A DNA stretch of 5,339 nt from CAYUNT01 sp964446285 (GTDB taxonomy: Bacteria; Sumerlaeota; Sumerlaeia; SLMS01; CAYUNT01), in the NCBI GenBank assembly GCA_964446285.1, contig CAYUNT010000264.1, forward strand, positions 1-5,339. Reading direction: 5' to 3'. The notes beneath the pieces are model-generated. The model was not told the origin of the DNA. It saw nothing but the letters and a program-made list of their open reading frames with translations, and did no database searches. Shown piece by piece: positions 1-5,339 of the stretch (position 1 is the first letter of the stretch; every line of letters starts with the position of its first letter). A program made the position numbers and the translations under genes.

Positions 1-2
1 TC

Positions 3-422
3 AGCGTGGCGGTGGCGTGGATCACGCTGGTTTCCGCGCGGCTGTCTCGCGATTCGATTCGCATGATTCAATCGGAGGAAAACGCGCTCCTGGCCGCCGA
101 GCTGATCCGCAAGGAAACGCTCGTGGGCGAATTTTTGAGCGTGGTGGTGACGAACAGCAATCATACCGTGCAGTTTTTCGATCCAATTCGCGGAACGACG
201 ACCGAATTTGCGTATGCCAATGGCGCCCTGACCTACCGCCAAAACACTGCCGTTGCGCAGCCCACGCGGATTTTGCGCGGGTTGAGCGATGTGCGTTTTT
301 TCCTGGAGGACAACTCGGTATATCTGCGATTCGAGGTCACCGCTCCCGCCACGACAGCCTATAATGTCTCCCGTCCTGTAACGATAGGAGACCGGATACT
401 TATGCGAAACTTGCCTCAGTGA
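3..422 (+). CDS. Minor type IV pilin-like protein (PilW/GspJ type), 5' end cut off by window edge
   Basis: This is probably a minor pilin or pseudopilin, anchored in the inner membrane before assembly and helping to start or cap a type IV pilus or type II secretion pseudopilus. The frame is open to the window edge. The first visible residues (SVAVAWITLVSA) are hydrophobic and run into an amphipathic helix with ENALLAAELIRKE, the arrangement found just after the prepilin peptidase site in PilW/GspJ-like proteins. So probably only the leader and the first mature residues are missing. After about residue 45 comes a beta-rich part with a FAYANGALTYRQ strand pair and then RILRGLSDVRFFLED...VYLRFEV, resembling the C-terminal sheet of these families. 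A GTG at position 6 could be called as a start, but it lies inside the hydrophobic helix and has no room for a ribosome binding site in view. The gene ends at TGA, 63 bases before the next pilin-like gene on the same strand. The class is fairly secure; the exact subfamily is not. Confidence 0.72.
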   Translation, partial: SVAVAWITLVSARLSRDSIRMIQSEENALLAAELIRKETLVGEFLSVVVTNSNHTVQFFDPIRGTTTEFAYANGALTYRQNTAVAQPTRILRGLSDVRFFLEDNSVYLRFEVTAPATTAYNVSRPVTIGDRILMRNLPQ

Positions 423-437
423 AAGGCCGCTTATGCG

Positions 438-454
438 GTTTGCGCCGCGCAAAC
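438..454. repeat. Perfect 8-bp inverted repeat between the two pilin-like genes
   Basis: GTTTGCGC and GCGCAAAC flank a single C, giving a 17-base dyad in the 63-base gap; as RNA it would form a 7-bp stem with a 3-base loop. A smaller dyad, CCGC-TTAT-GCGG at 427-438, adjoins it and shares one base, so the two could compete. No T-run follows, so it does not look like an intrinsic terminator. It may be an mRNA processing or stability element within the operon, or chance in GC-rich DNA. Confidence 0.4.
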
Positions 455-471
455 GAGGGCACGGCGCCTTG

Positions 472-479
472 AAAGGAAA
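472..479 (+). promoter_or_regulatory. Ribosome binding site of the PilX-like gene
   Basis: AAAGGAAA lies just upstream of the ATG at 486, with the GG about nine bases from the start codon. This supports 486 as the start and shows that at least some genes in this genome use Shine-Dalgarno sequences. Confidence 0.55.
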
Positions 480-485
480 TAAGTC

Positions 486-2078
486 ATGAAAGCCCGGAGA
501 TATTCATACTGGCGGCGGAATCCGCGAGGATCGGTTCTGCTTTATTCGATTATTCTTTTAATGATTGCTGGCATGGCGGTGATTTCCATTACGCTGCTGG
601 TGAATCATCATATCGGCGCCACGCGGCGCGCCGAAGACCGCCTCCAGGCATTTTACGCCGCTGAAGCCGGCATTCAGCAGGTGACAGACTGGTTTAATCG
701 AGGTTTCAACACTTGGCTGGAACCTCGACTTCCAGAGAATTTGGATGGCCCCCGCACCAATGACATCGTTCTTTATGGATGGCAAGATGGCCGGTTTCCC
801 GACACTACCTTCCAGGGGCTTTTTGCGCCGGACCCCATTTCGGGGCGTTTTGCCAGCGACTCGGGGCAATCCATTTTCGCCGCGCGCCTGGAAGCAGCTG
901 GGCTGGAGTATCTGGAAGTCGATCAGCAATATCCGAACTACGTTTACAACGTCATGGATTCGGGGAGACATCTTCGCGGACGGATTATCACTCTTCTCAT
1001 TGAGCCTCCCGTAACCACGGGCACAGAGCCGGATCCGCGAGGGACTGTGGCGCGCGTTACGGCGGTTGGCACTTCTATTACCGGCGTTCGGTCCACGATC
1101 GAGGTGCGCATCTTCGATAACCGCATCCGCGACCTGGCAATTCCGGCGGCCATTATGTCCAGAAGCGCCGCATCCAGTAACGGCCAGTTCAACATCCACT
1201 GGGGCGAAGTCTGGACCCGCGCGAATCTCGAACTGACTAACCTGATCACCCGCTTTCCCACGCAGACGCAGGACCCCTGGTTTTACGCCCGCGCGCAAGG
1301 GCATCTGGTGTATCCCACAGGCACCTACGCGGACGGCAGGTATCGCACTGGCGAGTCGCTTGTGCCAATTGAATCCAGCGCGCCCAATTATTATTTGCCC
1401 TATCTGGAAGCGTCCTTGGACAATCAAATTCATCGTAGTTACTACGGCCGCGAGAATTTGTCGCAGCACGCCTCCAATCTCCCCTGGCCCGAATACGATT
1501 ACAATACAATCAAAATGCTGGCAATGCGGATGGGATGGCCGATTTACCGGACCACAAGCACCGGCATGTTGCTCGTGCCCAACGCCACCACGGGCGCGTT
1601 GGAGGAAAAGACGTTCGAGCAGGTCTTTAACGATAATATCGATCCCGACTCTATTGACGGAGACGCTTTCCCGCCGATGTATTTCATCGATACGGTAGAT
1701 GGCAATGCTCCCCGGGCCGATGGAAGCAATATGACCACACTTCGCGTCACGGGCAGCGGGCCGTTCTTCCACGGATACTTTTTCGTGGCCGCGAACATGT
1801 ATTTTGGCGGGGCGGGCAATTCGCCGACGCTCAACAGCCCCGAGCGGCCGGATGGAACCACAGGAAGCTCGATTCGCAACTGCCGCCTCAGCGGCCTGCT
1901 ATATACGTATGGAACCGGCGAATACCAGGGCCAGGGAGACGTATATGGCGCTGTATATTCCGAGCGGGGATTCCTGGGCGGCGGCGGATGGGACATCTAC
2001 TTTGACTACCGGCTGCAGAATCCCATCCGCACCCGCATTCAGTCCACCGTTCGCGTGCGCCTGTGGAACACATATTGA
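486..2078 (+). CDS. PilX_N-type pilin-like protein with large C-terminal region
   Basis: This is likely a pilus-assembly (minor pilin-like) protein held in the inner membrane by one N-terminal helix, with the rest outside the cytoplasm. Residues 1-14 are basic (KARRYSYWRRNPR). Residues 15-40 form a hydrophobic segment (SVLLYSIILLMIAGMAVISITLLV). It continues into ATRRAEDRLQAFYAAEAGIQQV (about 45-66), which matches the PilX_N pattern ending in A-x-x-AAEAG. There is no canonical GFTLIE motif, and position +5 after the RG is Tyr rather than Glu; absence of Glu5 is also known in GspK-like pilins. Residues of about 190-210 (VARVTAVGTSITGVRSTIEVRI) look like a beta hairpin. The last 100 residues are rich in Gly and Tyr, with short strands (LSGLLYTYG, GDVYGAVYSERGFLGGGGWDIYFDY) resembling the repetitive strand-and-turn C-terminal parts of large PilX-like proteins. 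At 530 residues it is much longer than a Pseudomonas-type PilX. It is probably cotranscribed with the pilin-like gene upstream. The N-terminal assignment is good; the function of the large C-terminal part is unknown. Confidence 0.78.
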   Translation: MKARRYSYWRRNPRGSVLLYSIILLMIAGMAVISITLLVNHHIGATRRAEDRLQAFYAAEAGIQQVTDWFNRGFNTWLEPRLPENLDGPRTNDIVLYGWQDGRFPDTTFQGLFAPDPISGRFASDSGQSIFAARLEAAGLEYLEVDQQYPNYVYNVMDSGRHLRGRIITLLIEPPVTTGTEPDPRGTVARVTAVGTSITGVRSTIEVRIFDNRIRDLAIPAAIMSRSAASSNGQFNIHWGEVWTRANLELTNLITRFPTQTQDPWFYARAQGHLVYPTGTYADGRYRTGESLVPIESSAPNYYLPYLEASLDNQIHRSYYGRENLSQHASNLPWPEYDYNTIKMLAMRMGWPIYRTTSTGMLLVPNATTGALEEKTFEQVFNDNIDPDSIDGDAFPPMYFIDTVDGNAPRADGSNMTTLRVTGSGPFFHGYFFVAANMYFGGAGNSPTLNSPERPDGTTGSSIRNCRLSGLLYTYGTGEYQGQGDVYGAVYSERGFLGGGGWDIYFDYRLQNPIRTRIQSTVRVRLWNTY

Positions 2079-2126
2079 TGCCGACCGTTGTTGCGGCGTA
2101 ATAGCACACGTCGTCTTGCGAGATGT
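2079..2126. other. Convergent intergenic gap, no clear terminator
   Basis: These 48 bases separate the stop codons of the pilin-like gene (+) and the oligoendopeptidase gene (-). I looked on both strands for a GC-rich hairpin followed by a T-run and found only 4-bp pairings (GCCG/CGGC near 2080-2095). Termination here may be Rho-dependent, or transcripts may overlap. Confidence 0.5.
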
Positions 2127-4037
2127 CTAGGCTTTTCCGGTTTTCGCCAGCGCCTGAAATTGCGCCAAAGGTTCTTCGACGCTCGCAATTCCCTCGGCCC
2201 AAAAGGCAGGGTCTTGCAAGTTGCGGCCTAAACAATTGCGCACGGCCTCCTCGGGCGTATGCGTGCCGGCCTGGCGCAGGAATTTCTCGAATCGCGGAAG
2301 GAAATCCGCGCCCTCGCGCCGGAACATGGACGCCAGCGCCCGCGTCAGCAGGTAGCCGAACGTATAGGGGAAATTGTAAAACGTAACTCCTGTAATGTAA
2401 AAATGCAGTTTTGAGGCCCAGAACATCGGATTGGCGCCATCGGGATCGAGGGCGTTCCCATACACGCGGCGCTGGGTTTCGATCATGAGTTCGCGCAGGC
2501 GCGAGGGGCTGAGTTCGCCGCTGGCGCGCTCGGCGTAAAATGCGCGCTCGAACTCAAACCGCATTGGGATATTGAGAAGGAAAACGGCGGCCTCGGTGAT
2601 TTCGCTGTCGAGCAGCATTGCCTTTTGTTCAGGGGCAATTTCCTCGTTTGCCAGCATGCCTTCGATGAACAACGTTTCCGCAAATGTCGAGGCGGTCTCG
2701 GCCAGAGTCATGGGATATTGCTGCGCATACCAGCGGGCGTCGCGAAGCAAATGGCTGTGGAACGCATGGCCGAGTTCGTGAGCGAGCGTGCGCAAATCGC
2801 CAAGTGCGCCCTGGTAAGTGAGATACACGCGCGCCTGGCCAGTGAGGGACGAATGCGTGCAAAATGCGCCGGGGCGTTTTCCGGGGCGCGCTTCGTATTC
2901 GATCCATTGCTTGTCGATTGCCTTGCGGGTGTATTCGGCCAGGGCGGGGTAATGGCGTTCGAAGGCCGCCGCCACCAGGCGCTTGCCATCCTCCCAGCCG
3001 ATTGAGATGTGATTTTGAACGGGCAGAGGGGCGGTCAGATCATACCATTTTGCCTGCGCAATCCCAAGCAGGCTGGACTTGAAGCGCAGCAGACGGCGCG
3101 GGACTTCCGCGTGGGCCGCCAAGGCTTCGTTGAGCGCGTCGAGCGTGCGGCGCTCGATTCCGGCGTCGAATACGGCCATGTCGAGAATGTCACGCAAGCC
3201 GCGCCGCCTCAGAAGCGTCAGGCGGGTTCCCGCAATGGCGTTCAGGGCCGCGGCGCAGGCGTCCTGAATCCCCTCCCAGGCACCGTTCATTCCGTCGAAG
3301 GCGAGGCGGCGCACGCGGCGATCGGGGTGTTCGAGCAGCGAAGCGCCTCGCGCCATCGGAAGGCGCTCGTGGCGGTAATCGGGCCAGAACATTCCGAATT
3401 CCAACTTGCCCGTGAGCGTGTCGTAGAGACGGCCCCACGACTCGATGCCGTCCACGCCGAGGTCGGCCGCCAGAGCCTCCTGCTCCGAGGACATGGCGTG
3501 GCGGGCGTCTTCGCGCAGGCGCGACAGCCACAACGCCGAATCCTTCAACGCCGGGCGCGCAAGAAACGCGCGGAAAGTCTTTTCCGAGCATTTGCGCAAG
3601 GGGCGCTGAAGAGCCACTTCCAGCTTTTGGTGCTCGGCGCGCAATGCGGCCAGGGCGGCACATTCGCGCTGAACGGCTTCGTTCAACGCATCGGCCGAAG
3701 AAAGGCACTCGATATAGGCTTCCAAATGTTTCAGGCGCGCGGCCAGGCTTTCGTGGGCCAGAACCACTTCTTCCCACTGCGCGGCGCTGGAGGGTCCGAG
3801 CGCGGCGGGCAGCGCCGAGACGCGTTCGCACAGCGCGGGCAATTCCGCCGCCAGGGCATCGCGAAACTCGCGCATCGCCCGCCCGTCAAACTCGGGGAAG
3901 AATTCCACCAGCGACCAGTTCATGGCGGCCGCAGGCGCGGCGGGGGAGGAGGAAGAGGGCGCGGCCGGAGAGGAGGAAGGGTTGGCAGCAGAGAAGGAGA
4001 GCGGCAAGGGAGAAAGCGGCGCGGGGGCTTGGATCAT
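2127..4037 (-). CDS. pepF: M3-family zinc oligoendopeptidase (PepF-like, M3B type)
   Basis: This is a cytosolic zinc metallopeptidase that would cleave short peptides, as in peptide recycling. The zinc site is clear: HELGH at residues 420-424 (both His bind zinc, Glu421 is catalytic), with the third ligand most likely Glu447 in LAETASTFAE. Before it comes the M3B-type stretch with PGKRPGAFCTH and the strand RVYLTYQG leading into LRTLAHELGH. Near the C-terminus HFYITGVTFYNFPYTFGYL (545-563) carries the His/Tyr residues that bind substrate in M3 enzymes. The end (PEEAVRNCLGRNLQDPAFWAEGI) is also typical. The core starts at NWSLVEFFPEFDG (residue 40 onward) and has the family's usual length of about 600 residues. 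The start chosen is ATG at 4037, because AGGA lies eight bases upstream. A TTG at 4043 is only two bases from that AGGA, and ATG at 3923 has no Shine-Dalgarno. Residues 3-38 form an unusual Pro/Ala/Ser extension. The gene is divergent from surE. The family is certain; the clade and the symbol pepF are less so. Confidence 0.92.
   Translation of the reverse strand: MIQAPAPLSPLPLSFSAANPSSSPAAPSSSSPAAPAAAMNWSLVEFFPEFDGRAMREFRDALAAELPALCERVSALPAALGPSSAAQWEEVVLAHESLAARLKHLEAYIECLSSADALNEAVQRECAALAALRAEHQKLEVALQRPLRKCSEKTFRAFLARPALKDSALWLSRLREDARHAMSSEQEALAADLGVDGIESWGRLYDTLTGKLEFGMFWPDYRHERLPMARGASLLEHPDRRVRRLAFDGMNGAWEGIQDACAAALNAIAGTRLTLLRRRGLRDILDMAVFDAGIERRTLDALNEALAAHAEVPRRLLRFKSSLLGIAQAKWYDLTAPLPVQNHISIGWEDGKRLVAAAFERHYPALAEYTRKAIDKQWIEYEARPGKRPGAFCTHSSLTGQARVYLTYQGALGDLRTLAHELGHAFHSHLLRDARWYAQQYPMTLAETASTFAETLFIEGMLANEEIAPEQKAMLLDSEITEAAVFLLNIPMRFEFERAFYAERASGELSPSRLRELMIETQRRVYGNALDPDGANPMFWASKLHFYITGVTFYNFPYTFGYLLTRALASMFRREGADFLPRFEKFLRQAGTHTPEEAVRNCLGRNLQDPAFWAEGIASVEEPLAQFQALAKTGKA
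3937..4020. repeat. Low-complexity, mostly homopurine tract coding the peptidase N-terminal extension
   Basis: The plus strand here is dominated by short G/A blocks (GGGGGAGGAGGAAGAGGG and similar); read on the minus strand these are the Ser, Pro and Ala codons of residues of about 7-34 of the oligoendopeptidase. Such tracts are prone to slippage. There are too few GGG runs close together for a standard three-layer G-quadruplex. Confidence 0.5.
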
Positions 4038-4045
4038 TGTCAAAA

Positions 4046-4049
4046 TCCT
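4046..4049 (-). promoter_or_regulatory. Ribosome binding site of the oligoendopeptidase gene
   Basis: On the minus strand AGGA is followed by TTTTGACA and then ATG at 4037, a spacing of eight bases. This favours the ATG over the TTG two codons earlier and over the internal ATG at 3923. Confidence 0.5.
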
Positions 4050-4309
4050 GGGCGGAAAGAGGATTCAGAAGGGTCAGGCGGCACACAAATACAAAGAAGG
4101 GAATTTTCAGAAAACGGATCGCTGTTTGAGTAGAGCGCAAAAGGAATGATGCGCGAATGTGCGCACGAATGGGAATGAGATCGAGGCTGGGAGCGGGCCA
4201 AATTGCGTGTCCGCGCATCTCGCCCCCCAGTCGAATTCAGGTTAACGCTCCAGTGAGAAGAGTGCAACCCTGAATCGGAATAGAGCATTTTTCGATGCCC
4301 GGCTTTCAC

Positions 4310-4346
4310 TTGACGTTTCGGCTGCGCTGAAACACTCTGGAATAAT
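4310..4346 (+). promoter_or_regulatory. Possible surE promoter elements (weak)
   Basis: TTGACG at 4310-4315 resembles a -35 box, and TGGAATAAT at 4338-4346 resembles an extended -10 element (AATAAT differs from TATAAT at one base). The 25 bases between the two hexamers are too many for one promoter, so at best the extended -10 acts alone. Transcription would then begin near 4353, giving surE a leader of about 100 bases. A dyad (4315-4333) lies between the two elements. Confidence 0.2.
4315..4333. repeat. 19-base near-perfect dyad in the surE upstream region
   Basis: GTTTCGGC and GCTGAAAC flank TGC, with a single non-Watson-Crick pair that is G-U in RNA. It directly follows TTGACG and ends seven bases before AATAAT. 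This placement suits an operator, or it could be a small hairpin in an RNA crossing the region. Confidence 0.4.
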
Positions 4347-4365
4347 TGAGCGGCGGGGGGGATTT

Positions 4366-4419
4366 CGCCAATCCATTTCCCGCCAGTCTGCACCCGTCCG
4401 CGCTGGCGGCGTCTTGGCG
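4366..4419 (+). repeat. Nested inverted repeats in the surE leader
   Basis: The outer arms are CGCCAA (4366-4371) and TTGGCG (4414-4419); the inner arms are CCGCCAG (4380-4386) and CTGGCGG (4403-4409) around a 16-base loop. Together they can form one interrupted hairpin ending 32 bases before the surE ATG. GC-rich DNA produces such pairings by chance, so it is only a candidate leader structure. Confidence 0.35.
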
Positions 4420-4451
4420 CGCTCCATCTCATTGCGATAGAAAATGCAATC

Positions 4452-5264
4452 ATGACAACGAGTTCCCCGCTTTTCCTCCTCACAAACGACGACGGCGCAG
4501 ATGCGCCCGGAATGGCTGCGTTGCGGCGCGCGGCGGCTCCCTTTGGCGAGTCGATTGTCGCCGCGCCATCGAGCGAGCGATCCGCCGGAAGCCACGCCGT
4601 CACGCTGCGGCGCGACATCGCCGTCGAGCAGCGCGGACCCGCCGACGCGCCCTGGGGCTGGGCCATCGATGGCACGCCTGCGGATTGCGTCAAGATCGCG
4701 CTCGGCCACCTGCTCGGCGGACGCCGCCCGACGCTCATCCTTAGCGGCATCAACGCCGGAATGAATGCCGGCAATTCGATTTTCTACTCGGGCACCATCG
4801 CCGCCGCCAAAGAGGGGATTTTCTGGGGTGTGCCGTCGGTGGCGCTTTCGATGCATACATTTTTCAGCCAGCAGCCGCTCTGGGACACCGGCACAGAAGT
4901 GGTGCGGCGGCTGATGCCGTGGATTCTGGCGCATCCGTTTCCGCCGCGCACGGTGCTGAATATAAACATTCCCAATCTGCCGTTCGAGCAGTTGCGCGGC
5001 GTGCGCGCGGGACGGCAGGGGACGTCGCTCTTTGTGGATGATTATCATGTGGTTTCGCGCGGCGCGGGACGGATGACGCTGCGCAATATCGGCGAAATGC
5101 TTCAGAAATCGCCCGGACCCGAGGATGCGGACGATTTGGTGTTGCTGGCGGGCTATGTGTGCATCACGCCGCTGCGGATGGACCTGACCGATGAAGACTG
5201 GCGCCGCGGCCCCGGGGCGGACCTCGAACGCCGCGCCTCCTCTCTCGGCATCGGCCCGGCGTAA
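4452..5264 (+). CDS. surE: 5'/3'-nucleotidase SurE
   Basis: SurE is a metal-dependent phosphatase that removes phosphate from nucleoside 5'- and 3'-monophosphates (and short polyphosphate in some species); it acts in the cytoplasm as a dimer or tetramer. The signature residues are present: LLTNDDG with Asp13-Asp14, Ser44 in SSERSAGSH, and Asn101 in LSGINAGMNAG correspond to the four known metal ligands. The phosphate-binding YSGT motif (112-115) sits in IFYSGTIAAAKEG, and GTPADCVKIAL (74-84) is a further family motif. The C-terminal part has VLNINIPNLP and the closing GYVCITPLRMDLTDEDW. Its 270 residues match the family's usual 250-270. The ATG at 4452 places NDDG near residue 12, slightly later than in E. 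coli. No good Shine-Dalgarno is visible before it, and no in-frame upstream ATG, GTG or TTG lies close by. Usual companions such as pcm or nlpD are not in the window. Confidence 0.96.
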   Translation: MTTSSPLFLLTNDDGADAPGMAALRRAAAPFGESIVAAPSSERSAGSHAVTLRRDIAVEQRGPADAPWGWAIDGTPADCVKIALGHLLGGRRPTLILSGINAGMNAGNSIFYSGTIAAAKEGIFWGVPSVALSMHTFFSQQPLWDTGTEVVRRLMPWILAHPFPPRTVLNINIPNLPFEQLRGVRAGRQGTSLFVDDYHVVSRGAGRMTLRNIGEMLQKSPGPEDADDLVLLAGYVCITPLRMDLTDEDWRRGPGADLERRASSLGIGPA

Positions 5265-5339
5265 GAGGCGGTGATTGGAGGCAGAGGACAATTCCGTAAG
5301 CCTTCTATGATTAGCAGGGATTGCAGGATATAGCGTTCT
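5265..5339. other. Downstream end, nothing recognisable
   Basis: After the surE TAA, 75 bases remain. I see no hairpin with a T-run and no gene start that runs off the edge convincingly; an ATG at 5309 is closed by TAG after eight codons. Confidence 0.4.

Larger units (their letters stand above)
4038..4451. other. Divergent pepF-surE intergenic region
   Basis: About 414 bases lie between two divergent start codons, long for two housekeeping genes. I see no coding region here with family resemblance, and the frames that run through it are shadows of the neighbouring genes. It contains four GAATG copies at 4144-4177, three dyads (4232-4277, 4315-4333, 4366-4419), a C6 run (4223-4228) and a G7 run (4355-4361). 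Promoters for both genes must lie here unless they are remote. No strong sigma-70 pair is visible on either strand. Confidence 0.6.

Noticed and set aside
6..8. GTG as true start of the first pilin-like gene
   Set aside because: The frame is open to the window edge, and the codon lies inside the hydrophobic helix that follows the prepilin cleavage site in this family.
558..1772. 404-codon open frame on the minus strand, antisense to the PilX-like gene
   Set aside because: Its translation has no family motifs, and the plus-strand frame has a clear PilX_N domain and a ribosome binding site. It is a shadow of a GC-biased gene.
4041..4043. TTG as start of the oligoendopeptidase
   Set aside because: The AGGA would be only two bases from the TTG; the ATG two codons later has normal spacing.
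3009..4133. 374-codon open frame on the plus strand, antisense to the oligoendopeptidase gene
   Set aside because: The product is a low-complexity Arg/Gly/Gln-rich sequence, and the opposite strand encodes a clear M3 peptidase.
4232..4292. Intrinsic terminator: hairpin 4232-4277 followed by TTTTT at 4288-4292
   Set aside because: The T-run is ten bases away from the stem, the stem is AT-rich and interrupted, and no plus-strand gene ends just upstream.
4346..4744. Plus-strand frame beginning in the G7 run and entering surE out of frame
   Set aside because: It starts at TTG without a ribosome binding site, gives an Arg/His-rich product and is a shadow of surE.
4040..4774. 244-codon minus-strand frame spanning the intergenic region upstream of the peptidase gene
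   Set aside because: It overlaps surE antisense, has irregular composition and no recognisable domain. Its only appeal is that it fills the gap.
4242..5291. 349-codon open frame on the minus strand covering all of surE
   Set aside because: It is Arg/His/Ala-rich without motifs and fully overlaps a complete SurE with all metal ligands.

Overview
The window holds two nearly complete type IV pilin-like genes, an M3-family oligoendopeptidase and a SurE nucleotidase. Everything recognisable belongs to known families, and I see no phage, transposon, CRISPR, rRNA or tRNA signature. The pilin-like membrane proteins and AGGA-type ribosome binding sites point to a moderately GC-rich bacterium, probably with a Gram-negative envelope. 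The phylum cannot be fixed from this sequence. A poorly sampled environmental lineage is plausible, because the pilin-like proteins recognisably match only at their N-terminal helices.

Layout: (1) Positions 3-422 (+) hold the end of a minor-pilin-like gene (PilW/GspJ type) whose first codons lie before the window. (2) Positions 486-2078 (+) hold a 530-residue PilX_N-type pilin-like protein, 63 bases downstream of the first gene and almost certainly in the same transcript. The short gap contains a perfect 8-bp dyad. (3) A 48-base convergent gap at 2079-2126 contains no clear terminator. (4) Positions 2127-4037 (-) hold a zinc oligoendopeptidase of the M3B/PepF type with an unusual Pro/Ala/Ser-rich N-terminal extension. 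(5) A divergent intergenic region of about 414 bases (4038-4451) contains several dyads and a short iterated motif. (6) Positions 4452-5264 (+) hold SurE. (7) Positions 5265-5339 hold nothing recognisable.

Function: the two pilin-like genes look like the tail of a minor-pilin operon, whose products would prime or decorate a type IV pilus or pseudopilus. The peptidase (cytosolic peptide degradation) and SurE (nucleotide monophosphate phosphatase) are divergently transcribed housekeeping genes with no evident link to the pilin operon. The least explained DNA is the pepF-surE intergenic region. There the signals are suggestive (dyads, phased GAATG repeats, a long surE leader without a good Shine-Dalgarno sequence), but none amounts to a demonstrated new system.
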